A DNA stretch of 64,000 nucleotides from Flavobacterium degerlachei (GTDB taxonomy: Bacteria; Bacteroidota; Bacteroidia; Flavobacteriales; Flavobacteriaceae). The DNA lies in the NCBI RefSeq assembly GCF_900106645.1, contig NZ_FNMV01000015.1, positions 46,213-110,212 on the forward strand. The letters are read 5' to 3'. Made by a program: the position numbers and the translations under genes. Each line of letters opens with the position of its first letter. Within the stretch, counting starts at the first letter, position 1. Under the pieces are notes generated by a model. It was given only the letters and a program-made list of their open reading frames with translations. It was not told where the DNA came from and ran no database searches. Positions 27,754 through 36,276 of the stretch are shown here, piece after piece.

Positions 27754-30700
27754 TGCTTTTAAATATTTTAGGACTGTTATCATTAATCACTGCAATTATT
27801 GAAACTGAATTATTCTTGCTTTTAATTGCCTGCAGATGTTTCACTTCCCCTTTCATGAAGAAACCAGATTTATTGTATGGAGTCCATGAGTATGTGCCAT
27901 TTTTATTTCCTAAAAGCACACTTCCATAATTAGTATCCAGTCTTGAAAACTGAGGTTTAAATTCATATTCGTTTCCTCCCAATATTATATCTAGGATTCC
28001 ATCATTATTGAGATCCGTTGTACAAATCGCATTTACAGAAGAGAATTGAACTTCCTTGGGTAACACTTTAATTTCAAATTGGCCATTCCCTTTATTAATT
28101 GCAATTACACTTTCCTGAATTGTTGCTTCCCTTTGAATCGTATTATCAACAACTTCCTTAGCAAATAATTCCTGAAAAGACTTTTTAGCATAGTCGGCAT
28201 AACTCAAATTCTTCTTTTTGATCAATGGAATTTGCCTGGCTACGTCTTGCTTTAAATTCAAAGGCATATCTCTACCGCTTATGGAACGGGTCGCAATTTG
28301 TTCAATTGTTCCATTATTATCAAAATCATTTACAAATAATTTTAATGGATTAGCAGCTGAGGCTTTGTAGGTTGTATTTGTCCCTTTATTACCCAAGATT
28401 AAATCTTTTTTCCCGTCATTATTCAAGTCCACGCAACTAACCGCATTCCAAAACCCTGGATAATCCGTTATGTTAGATTTGAATACGGCTAATCTTCGAC
28501 CTGTATTTTTAAATATTTGTGGTGCCATCCAGTCACCCACAACTATTAAATCTTTTTTGGAATCATTATCAATATCTTCCCATACCGCATCAGTAACCAT
28601 TCCTACCTCATTTAGTTTGAACGCCACTTTTTCAATACTGTTTATAAAGTTTCCTTTTCCATCATTTTCCAGTAACAATTGTTTTGGGGTAATACCATAA
28701 ACACCTGGCACGCTTCTACTACCAATAAAAACGTCTATATCACCATCATTATCAAAATCATATGGCGCTATTACTGAAACATTATTATTAGTTGTGGGAA
28801 TATTACTTTTACTTTTTGTAAAAATTCCTTGTCCATTATTCAAATACAAGCGATTTTTATAATTGGCCTGATCTGCTTTTTCATTACCGCCAGAGCCTAC
28901 TAATAAATCAATATCTCCATCATTATCAGCATCAAAAAAGCTAGCTGCAGTATCTTCAAAACTCGCATCTAAATTTAAATCCGTTTGATTTGTAATTGCA
29001 AAATTATCATTCCCGTTATTTAAATAAATTTTTCCAGAAGTGCCTTTTGCTCCACCTATGAAAATATCTTCCTTTCCATCTCCATTAATATCCGCAACTG
29101 CTAATGCTGGGCCTTCTTGTGATAATTCTTTTGAAATTAATCCTTCATGGTCAAAATCGATATAATTATTTTCTTTACTTGCTAAAAAGGAATTCTGTTT
29201 TTCTGTAAATAATGGTTTTGGCTTATCACTCTTTGGTACATAAATTAATTTGGCATCTTCAATATTCAAATTAAGTGTTGAGTTAGTAGTGATTTTTTTA
29301 ATAATTTGAAATTTACTGTTTGGCCAAATCACTCTTAAAGAGTCAATTTTTTTGGTTCCAATACCAAATGTCATCACATAATCTATGGAAGACTGAAAAC
29401 CTCTGGAAGGGATTAATTCCTGTCTGATAATTTCATCCTCAGAAAACAGTTCAACAACACTTCCTACCGCAAATTTGTTTTGGTTTTCTCCTTTAAGTTT
29501 TACTTTTATAAAATGATTCTTTTTATTTTTATCAGAATTATTTTGAAACACAAAAGCCTCCATATTTACATTGTTGACAATCAAATCTAAATCACCGTCA
29601 TTGTCTAAATCACCGTATGCAGCTCCATTTGAAAAACTAGGCGTTCCTAATCCCCAATTATTAGCTTCATTTGTAAAGGTTAAATTCTTATTATTTTTAT
29701 AAGCGTAGTTTGGGATTGCCGTACTTGGCATTTTGTTTATAATTTCTTTTATTTCTTCTTTCTTTCCCGTTACCACCATTTTTTGCATGAACTCATTGGC
29801 AAAGAAATCAACAAAATCTTGATTGGTCAAATCATGGTAAATTCCGTTGCACACATAGATATCTTTGTAACCGTCATTATCCATGTCAAACAGTAAAGCG
29901 CCCCAGCTCCAATCTGTTTTGGCCACACCAGCATAATTAGCAATTTCCATAAATTGGTTATTCCCATTATTAATTTGCAATGTGTTTTGCATGTATTGAT
30001 TGAAAAAATCCAGATTTATCTTTCGAAGAAACAAATCATAATTTTCAAAATTGGTCGTGTTTTTTAAACGTTCGTCTGATTCAGGTAACATATCCGTTAC
30101 AAATATATCAGCCTTACCATCATTGTTCACATCGGCCATATCAGCACCCATCGAAGATTGACTAATGTGAGATGCCCAGCCTTGTATTTGTTCGGTAAAG
30201 GTTCCGTTTTTATTGTTTATGTATAAATAATCCTTTTCGTAAAAATCATTAGATATATAAATATCTGGATATAAATCTCCATTTACATCTCCTACAGTAA
30301 CCCCTAAACCAAAACCTATAAGACTTCCGTATATACCAGATTCTTTGCTGACATCAACAAACTTTCCGTTATCATTACGAAGTAATCTATCTCCTCCTCC
30401 TTTTAGAATATCAGCAACATCCCAATCTTTATCTCTTAACTCTCTTTTATTAGAATAATTAAGACTACTCACTGGTATAAAACTATTATTTAAAATATAA
30501 ACATCTAAATCTCCATCTTTATCAAAGTCAAAAAATGCGGCATGAGTTGTTATTCCAGTATCGGCAAGATTGTAGTCATCTGCTTTTTCAGTAAAAGTCG
30601 CATTACCATTATTGATGAAAAGTTCATTTTTTTGATTGTCTCCTTTTATGTTTCCTGCATTACAAACATAAATATCCAATAATCCATCTCCATTGAGATC

Positions 30701-31063
30701 GACCATCACGACACCGGTTGACCAGGATTTAGAACCTTCAACTCCTGCTTTTTTAGAAATATCTTCAAATTTGAAATTCCCTTTATTTAAATATAATTTA
30801 TTTGTACCAAGATTAGAAGTGAAATAAATATCGGAAAGTCCGTCATTATTGATATCTCCTATTGCAACACCGCCTCCATTATAAAAATTTCTATATTTAA
30901 ATACATTCATATCTTCTCCATTCTTCACTTCATTAACAAAGTTAATTCCTGTTTGTGAAGCATCGAGTTTGGAAAATAATACGTTTTTGTTTTCTGTATT
31001 TTCTTTGGAGCAATTGGAAAAAAGTAGAATAAGAATTGGAAAAAATAAGTAACGATTAAGCAT
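27746..31063 (-). CDS. CRTAC-type surface lipoprotein: FG-GAP/VCBS repeats and ASPIC/UnbV domain (copy 1)
   Basis: 1105 residues with lipobox signal FFPILILLFSNCSKE. The architecture matches the next gene: FG-GAP repeats (DINNDGLSDIYFTSN, DLNGDGLLDIYVC, DFDKDGDLDVYILN), a central ASPIC/UnbV domain (PSRGFQSSIDYVMTFGIG, SLRVIWPNSKFQ), then more repeats. The repeated DxDxDG loops would bind calcium. It starts 157 bases after the susD stop, beyond a hairpin at 31161-31181. The two copies are clear paralogues in tandem, an old duplication judging from their divergence. They may act as a pair; neither has recognisable catalytic residues. Confidence 0.88.
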   Translation of the reverse strand: MLNRYLFFPILILLFSNCSKENTENKNVLFSKLDASQTGINFVNEVKNGEDMNVFKYRNFYNGGGVAIGDINNDGLSDIYFTSNLGTNKLYLNKGNFKFEDISKKAGVEGSKSWSTGVVMVDLNGDGLLDIYVCNAGNIKGDNQKNELFINNGNATFTEKADDYNLADTGITTHAAFFDFDKDGDLDVYILNNSFIPVSSLNYSNKRELRDKDWDVADILKGGGDRLLRNDNGKFVDVSKESGIYGSLIGFGLGVTVGDVNGDLYPDIYISNDFYEKDYLYINNKNGTFTEQIQGWASHISQSSMGADMADVNNDGKADIFVTDMLPESDERLKNTTNFENYDLFLRKINLDFFNQYMQNTLQINNGNNQFMEIANYAGVAKTDWSWGALLFDMDNDGYKDIYVCNGIYHDLTNQDFVDFFANEFMQKMVVTGKKEEIKEIINKMPSTAIPNYAYKNNKNLTFTNEANNWGLGTPSFSNGAAYGDLDNDGDLDLIVNNVNMEAFVFQNNSDKNKKNHFIKVKLKGENQNKFAVGSVVELFSEDEIIRQELIPSRGFQSSIDYVMTFGIGTKKIDSLRVIWPNSKFQIIKKITTNSTLNLNIEDAKLIYVPKSDKPKPLFTEKQNSFLASKENNYIDFDHEGLISKELSQEGPALAVADINGDGKEDIFIGGAKGTSGKIYLNNGNDNFAITNQTDLNLDASFEDTAASFFDADNDGDIDLLVGSGGNEKADQANYKNRLYLNNGQGIFTKSKSNIPTTNNNVSVIAPYDFDNDGDIDVFIGSRSVPGVYGITPKQLLLENDGKGNFINSIEKVAFKLNEVGMVTDAVWEDIDNDSKKDLIVVGDWMAPQIFKNTGRRLAVFKSNITDYPGFWNAVSCVDLNNDGKKDLILGNKGTNTTYKASAANPLKLFVNDFDNNGTIEQIATRSISGRDMPLNLKQDVARQIPLIKKKNLSYADYAKKSFQELFAKEVVDNTIQREATIQESVIAINKGNGQFEIKVLPKEVQFSSVNAICTTDLNNDGILDIILGGNEYEFKPQFSRLDTNYGSVLLGNKNGTYSWTPYNKSGFFMKGEVKHLQAIKSKNNSVSIIAVINDNSPKIFKSNE

Positions 31064-31160
31064 ATTATGCGTAGTATTTGATTAGAAAAACCCAATAAAT
31101 AGAGTTGTCTAATTTATATAATATTCATTGAATAAAATAAGGAATTGTGTTAATAAATAA

Positions 31161-31181
31161 AGAGGGTAATAAATACCCTCT
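31161..31181 (-). terminator. Hairpin between susD and the CRTAC genes
   Basis: AGAGGGTA-ATAAA-TACCCTCT is a perfect 8-bp stem; on the minus strand it is followed by TTTATTTATTAA. It may end or thin transcription after susCD, lowering the downstream lipoprotein genes. The T-run is interrupted, so read-through is likely. Confidence 0.6.
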
Positions 31182-31219
31182 CTATAACTAACTCAAAAAA
31201 TAACAATTGAAAATAACTC

Positions 31220-32761
31220 TTAGTAACCTGGATTTTGTTTCAAATTAGCATTGAATAAAGCATCTGCTGGAATAGGAAACAAAGCATATTTATTATCAGA
31301 AACATAAGGTTTCAATTCTCTAGCTTGCAAGAATTTTCCAAAACGAATCATATCATTTCTTCTCCATCCTTCCCACCATAATTCTTTACCTCTTTCAAGA
31401 TAAATTCCATCAAGGGTTGTAGGGAAAGCTGCTGGCTGCCCAGATCTTGATACAATTGCTGCCAATTTTACCACATCATTAGTACCTGCACCACCTCTGG
31501 CAATTGCTTCTGCTTTCATCATTAAAGCATCAGAATATCTCATAAATACATAATCATTGTCTGGAGCTCCTAAATTTTGAGAATCCGGAATGTATTTTTG
31601 ACCTCTAACACCTGCAGATTCAAGTGTAGCACCGCTGGTAATTAGCGTCAATGCTTTAGTAAAAACAAGAGGTTGCCCGTCTGGATTTGCATCACTTTTT
31701 ATTCTATCCAAAACTTTTACAGTTCCTCCTGGCTTATAAATTTGTCCTATTTGAAACCCTACCGGATTACCAAATGCTGTAATAATATCAGCATCGGCAT
31801 TTTTAATACGTCTATCGTTTGGATTAAATTTATCATAGTACTCTGCTACTGTAGCGAAACCATTCCATCCATCAGGAGTTTGGTTGTAATGCATACCCAT
31901 TCTCCAATGGAATTGAATTCCACCTCCAGCACCACCTCTAACGTTTACAGAAGAGAAGAGTATCTCATTAGAAGTATTGTTACCAGGCTTAAAGTTATCC
32001 CAATAATCAACTGCTAATGTACTATTTATAGCATCTACATTAGTTACTACCTTAGTCATATCGGCTGCATCAAAAGTATAAGGACCAGCAGCATCTGCCG
32101 CTTTAAAAACGCCTTTATTTAAATACAATTTTGCTAATAAAAAATGAGCTGCATCTGCATTCGCAACACTCGTATTACCAAGCGTTCTTGCAGGCAAAGA
32201 ACCAACAACAGCTTCTAATTCGCTTATCACGAAATCAGTCGCTTCTATTCTTGTCCATACTTTTGGATCAGCTTCTAGTGAAGAACCAGCTTCTCTATAA
32301 GGCACTTGACCAAATAAATCAATTACATTATAGTAGTAAAATGCTCTTAAAAAACGAGCTTGAGCCACTTCGGCACCCGAGCCGTTTTCTATAACTAAGT
32401 TACAGTTATACACTTGAGACAACAAAGCATTCCATGCATTTCTTACCTCAACATGATCTGGAGCCCATGTATGCACGTGAATTTGTCTCCATGTTGCATT
32501 ATCATCCCAGTCACCACCTCTTGTAGGTCCCACTAAAGCATCCGTTGACATTTCATCCAAGGCAAACATTTGCCCCTGGGTCTCAAAACCTCGTAAACCT
32601 TCATAAGAACTAGTTAATAATGAAGAGGTATTTACCGTTCCTCCTCCTGTGGAAGAAACAACTACTCCATCTAATACTTCTTCGTCTAGATTTGTACAAC
32701 TTACTCCCAGTACAATTGTACTGGTTAATAAGATGCCTTTTATTATATTTATTCTTTTCAT
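31220..32761 (-). CDS. SusD/RagB-family surface glycan-binding lipoprotein
   Basis: 513 residues. A lipobox signal (TSTIVLGVSCTNLDEE) is followed by the helical TPR-like SusD fold (ARFLRAFYYYNVIDLFGQVPYRE, AHFLLAKLYLNKGVF, GKELWWEGWRRNDMIRFGKF) and the family ending LFPIPADALFNANLKQNPGY. SusD proteins cap the SusC porin and capture oligosaccharides at the surface. It starts 11 bases after susC ends. The ligand is not readable from sequence; an alpha-glucoside is inferred from the neighbouring GH65, GH13 and trehalase. Confidence 0.95.
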   Translation of the reverse strand: MKRINIIKGILLTSTIVLGVSCTNLDEEVLDGVVVSSTGGGTVNTSSLLTSSYEGLRGFETQGQMFALDEMSTDALVGPTRGGDWDDNATWRQIHVHTWAPDHVEVRNAWNALLSQVYNCNLVIENGSGAEVAQARFLRAFYYYNVIDLFGQVPYREAGSSLEADPKVWTRIEATDFVISELEAVVGSLPARTLGNTSVANADAAHFLLAKLYLNKGVFKAADAAGPYTFDAADMTKVVTNVDAINSTLAVDYWDNFKPGNNTSNEILFSSVNVRGGAGGGIQFHWRMGMHYNQTPDGWNGFATVAEYYDKFNPNDRRIKNADADIITAFGNPVGFQIGQIYKPGGTVKVLDRIKSDANPDGQPLVFTKALTLITSGATLESAGVRGQKYIPDSQNLGAPDNDYVFMRYSDALMMKAEAIARGGAGTNDVVKLAAIVSRSGQPAAFPTTLDGIYLERGKELWWEGWRRNDMIRFGKFLQARELKPYVSDNKYALFPIPADALFNANLKQNPGY

Positions 32762-32772
32762 CGTTTTTTTAA

Positions 32773-35700
32773 TTAAAATGTTACATTAAGACCGACAGAT
32801 ACACTTTTGTCTCTTGGATAAGATAAATACTCTATACCAGCTGAAGGTACTCCATTCAACTGTTTGTCAGTATCAACCTCTGGATCAGTTCCTGAATAGC
32901 TTGTAATTATAAATAAATTAGAAGCATTCACATAAAATCTAGCTGATTTAATTTTAAATCTATCCAATGAATTTCCTTTTACCGTATAACCAAGAGTAAG
33001 GTTACCCATTCTTAAGAAATCTCCTTTTTCAAGAAATTTTGTAGACGGTGAGTTTGGATCTCCTGCTGCTTGAGCAGATGTTGCCGCTTCCTCAGTTACG
33101 TTTCTACCACCAGTGAAAGCTCCTTTGAAGAAATAAGCATTAGTGGTATTGTTATATATATAATGTCCAAAAGCACCATAGAAAGAAGCACTAGCATCAA
33201 ATCCTTTGAAGTTTAAACCTGTTGAGAAACCAACATTGATTTTTGGCAAAGGTTGTTTGTCTAATAATTTTTTTGCTGCAGTTCCTAAACCTGTATCGTT
33301 ACCTGCCGCATCAGCATAAATAGAGTTCCCTGCTGAATCATACCCTCTCCATTCGTACATATAATAAGAATAGATTGGTTTGTCATTAGTAATTACTTGT
33401 GCATATGCACCTGATAAACCTTGACCATTCAATCCACCTGTAGAAATGAATCCCGCAAAATTTGTCATTTCATTTTTTAAGAAGGATGCATTCCCAGAAA
33501 TATCCCAAGAAAGATTTTCACTATCTATAATTTTATAACTTAAAGCTACCTCAACCCCTTTATTGATTAAGTTACCAGGCAAATTCTTGAAACGTGGAGA
33601 CGGAGGTCCCGGTTGCGTTGCCGCTGCTGGTACAGGGAAAATTAAATCTTTAGTATCTCTTTGGAAATAATCTAACGATCCTGTTAACCTATTATTAATC
33701 AATTCAAAGTCAGCTCCAACACCATATGATTTAGTAGTCTCCCATCTTAAATCAGCATTTGAATTACTATCTAAATTTAAAGAACCATTATTACCGTAAG
33801 ACGCTCTTGCAATTGCAGAGTTTGGTGCAAATTCTTGATTACCTGTGATACCGTAGTTTCCTCTAAGTTTAAAGTCATTAACTAAACCTTCAGCATTATC
33901 AACCACTTTATAAGCTACACCAACAGAAGGAAAATAATCGTATTTATTATTTACTCCCAGTTTAGTAGACCCATCAGCACGTATAGTTCCCGTAACAATT
34001 AATTTTTTGAACAAAGTAGCGTTAACTCTTCCAAAATAAGATTGCAACTCAACTCTGTTTCTATATGAAGAAACTCTAAATTCATTTTGAAGACCACCTT
34101 CAATATTATCAATCAAATTAGTTTGTGAAGCATCATACCCAATACCAGATGATTGATTCCCATCTGCAGTATAGTCATAGTAAGAATATCCAACTAAGGC
34201 ATCTAAATTAAAGTTGTCACTAATATCATTATTGTAATTCAATGTATGTTCAAATGTTTTATTGAATTTATTTTGATTGGCAATAGCAGCCTGACCGTAT
34301 TTAGTAATTGTTGGGTCTGAATCACTAGCTTTAGGCACCACAGCCTGTGCAGTATTCAAAATTTGTATAGAAGGCAATAACTGTGTTTTTCTAGTCGATG
34401 TTGAACTTTCTATACCAAATAAAAATTGATATTTTAAGTGACTATTGATTTTCCAAGTAGTATTAATACTTCCTAATAATTTATTGGTATTAGTATAATC
34501 TTTATAAGCATCCAACAGTTGAACTGGATTCAAATAGGAAGTACTAATAACATTATAACTACCATCAGTATTATAAATTGGCAAAGTTGGATTCCAATAC
34601 AAAGCTGTTCCAATTAAGTTACCAATATAACCTGCATTATTAGACAATAATGTAGTTTCATCTTTCAAAGAAGTATAGATAACTCTTGATTCTACTTTAA
34701 GAGCTCCTCCAAAGAATTCATTCGAATTGTAAAACGAAGCTGAATATTTATCTAAACCAGTGTTTTTTACAATACCATCCGTATTAGACGCACCAAATGA
34801 CAATCTCGTATTTGAATTTTCACCTGTTTTACTAAATGACAAATCGTGGTTCATAGAAAACCCGTTTCTCAAAACTGCATCTTCCCAGTTATAAGACCTT
34901 GCCCCTTGATCGTCACCACCAGCAGCAGCAAACTGATCAGCACTCATCACACCAAAGTTCCCAGCTTTTTTACTAAAAGTTACAGAACTACTGTATGATA
35001 ATTGTGGTTCGGCAGATTTTCCTTTTTTAGTAGTAATTACAATTACCCCATTAGCACCACGAGAACCATAAATCGCTGTAGAAGAAGCATCTTTCAATAC
35101 ACTTATACTTTCAATATCATTTTGATTGATAAAGTTCAACGGGTTTCTAGCAGAAGAAGACCCTAAATCTTGCGCTCCACTGTTAGACGTAAGTCCACCA
35201 CCTGCTGATACATTCCCACCATCCAACGGTACCCCATCAATAACATATAGCGGTCCATTTCCAGAACGAATAGAAGAGTTTCCACGAACTCTCACTGAAA
35301 TTCCTCCTCCTGGTTCCCCACTAGATTGTGTAACTTGTACACCTGCAACTTTACCTCTTAATAACTGTGCCGGCGAAGGTGCCGCTACATTATCAAAATC
35401 TTTAGCTCCAATTTGATCAACAGCACCAGTTGCGTCTTTTTTTCTAACTGTACCGTAACCGATTACAACTACTTCTCTTAACTCAGCAGAATCTTCTTTT
35501 AAGATAATATTCACTGTAGTTTTTCCAGCTACATTTACTTCTTGTTGTTTAAGACCAATGTAAGTGAAAACTAATACTGCATTAGCACCTACGTTTCTGA
35601 TGGTAAACTTTCCATCGAAATCCGTTTGCGCTCCAATTGACGTTCCTTTAACTAATATCGAAGCCCCCGGAAGTGGACCACTGGCGTCAGATACTGTACC

Positions 35701-35781
35701 GGACACATCTTGCGAATAGGCCATACTTGTACAAAGTACCGTTAGAAACACCATCAAGCCCTTTAGTAGACTATTTTTCAT
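32773..35781 (-). CDS. SusC/RagA-family TonB-linked outer-membrane transporter
   Basis: 1002 residues, with signal peptide (LMVFLTVLCTSMAYSQ), an N-terminal carboxypeptidase-regulatory-like beta-domain (GTVSDASGPLPGASILVKG), a TonB-box/plug (EVVVIGYGTVRKKDATGAV), the SusC signature YGSRGANGVIVITTKKGK and a 22-strand-type barrel to the end. It imports oligosaccharides into the periplasm using TonB energy. It heads the operon with susD. A -7 box at 35837-35844 and a double LacI operator at 35881-35914 lie upstream. Length and domain order are standard. Confidence 0.95.
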   Translation of the reverse strand: MKNSLLKGLMVFLTVLCTSMAYSQDVSGTVSDASGPLPGASILVKGTSIGAQTDFDGKFTIRNVGANAVLVFTYIGLKQQEVNVAGKTTVNIILKEDSAELREVVVIGYGTVRKKDATGAVDQIGAKDFDNVAAPSPAQLLRGKVAGVQVTQSSGEPGGGISVRVRGNSSIRSGNGPLYVIDGVPLDGGNVSAGGGLTSNSGAQDLGSSSARNPLNFINQNDIESISVLKDASSTAIYGSRGANGVIVITTKKGKSAEPQLSYSSSVTFSKKAGNFGVMSADQFAAAGGDDQGARSYNWEDAVLRNGFSMNHDLSFSKTGENSNTRLSFGASNTDGIVKNTGLDKYSASFYNSNEFFGGALKVESRVIYTSLKDETTLLSNNAGYIGNLIGTALYWNPTLPIYNTDGSYNVISTSYLNPVQLLDAYKDYTNTNKLLGSINTTWKINSHLKYQFLFGIESSTSTRKTQLLPSIQILNTAQAVVPKASDSDPTITKYGQAAIANQNKFNKTFEHTLNYNNDISDNFNLDALVGYSYYDYTADGNQSSGIGYDASQTNLIDNIEGGLQNEFRVSSYRNRVELQSYFGRVNATLFKKLIVTGTIRADGSTKLGVNNKYDYFPSVGVAYKVVDNAEGLVNDFKLRGNYGITGNQEFAPNSAIARASYGNNGSLNLDSNSNADLRWETTKSYGVGADFELINNRLTGSLDYFQRDTKDLIFPVPAAATQPGPPSPRFKNLPGNLINKGVEVALSYKIIDSENLSWDISGNASFLKNEMTNFAGFISTGGLNGQGLSGAYAQVITNDKPIYSYYMYEWRGYDSAGNSIYADAAGNDTGLGTAAKKLLDKQPLPKINVGFSTGLNFKGFDASASFYGAFGHYIYNNTTNAYFFKGAFTGGRNVTEEAATSAQAAGDPNSPSTKFLEKGDFLRMGNLTLGYTVKGNSLDRFKIKSARFYVNASNLFIITSYSGTDPEVDTDKQLNGVPSAGIEYLSYPRDKSVSVGLNVTF

Positions 35782-35836
35782 ACGTAATAAATAAGTTGGT
35801 TAATAATTTGTTTAATTGGTTTTGTTTAATTCATTT

Positions 35837-35844
35837 CAAACTTA
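35837..35844 (-). promoter_or_regulatory. Putative -7 box of the susCD operon
   Basis: The minus strand reads TAAGTTTG, matching TAnnTTTG, with the susC ATG 55 bases further on. No -33 TTG at 17-23 bases. The first operator centre is 47 bases upstream of the box centre. The same octamer lies before GH65 at 38309-38316. Confidence 0.55.
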
Positions 35845-35880
35845 GTCAAAATTTTATGAAAATTTTAAGAAACATACCAA

Positions 35881-35914
35881 CTATAACGTTTTCGGAGTAC
35901 CGAAAACGTTTTCG
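35881..35914. promoter_or_regulatory. Paired LacI-type operator upstream of susC
   Basis: A degenerate site CTATAACGTTTTCG (35881-35894) sits next to the perfect palindrome CGAAAACGTTTTCG (35901-35914), centres 20 bases apart. The sequence between the cores (CGG-AGTA-CCG) is itself an inverted repeat, as at 22136-22170. Confidence 0.85.
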
Positions 35915-36198
35915 ATTTTAAAATTAAAATGCTAAAAATTTAATACTATTATTATATAAAGTATAAAAAAAGTATAAAATTTTACCCATTTTGCTATTTT
36001 ATTGCATTTTTAGAGCAAAACAGATTGCGTTTTTATTAAAAAAAGACCCTCGAAGCGAAAATCGTTGCTAATTACTTATTGTTTCTTTCTTTTTACTGAT
36101 TATTCATCAATAACTATCAGTATGACCACCATCCTATTTACTAATAATAATTTTAAAAACTATTATTCTGAATAGATCTAACAATTGAAAACAAAAAA
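35915..36198. other. Gene-free AT-rich spacer between susC operator and GH65 terminator
   Basis: This stretch has no credible reading frame, tRNA, hairpin or operator-like site. It is very AT-rich apart from a short GACCCTCGAAGCGAAAATCG patch near 36045. I see nothing functional in it. Confidence 0.6.
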
Positions 36199-36246
36199 GC
36201 CTTAAGTAACCGTATTATTAATTTTCATAATACAGATACTTAAGGC
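36199..36246 (-). terminator. Terminator after GH65
   Basis: GCCTTAAGTA (36199-36208) pairs with TACTTAAGGC (36237-36246). Inside, after a 3-by-3 internal loop, GTATTAT pairs with ATAATAC around an 8-base loop. On the minus strand it is followed by TTTTTTGTTTT. It lies 30 bases past the GH65 stop. Confidence 0.85.
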
Positions 36247-36276
36247 AATAAATTGTGCAATAGTGGAAACAGTTTA

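Noticed and set aside
35915..36198. Possible small gene or sRNA upstream of the susC operator
   Set aside because: No open frame of note, no TAnnTTTG followed by a hairpin-T-run, and no repeat; only AT-rich sequence is visible.
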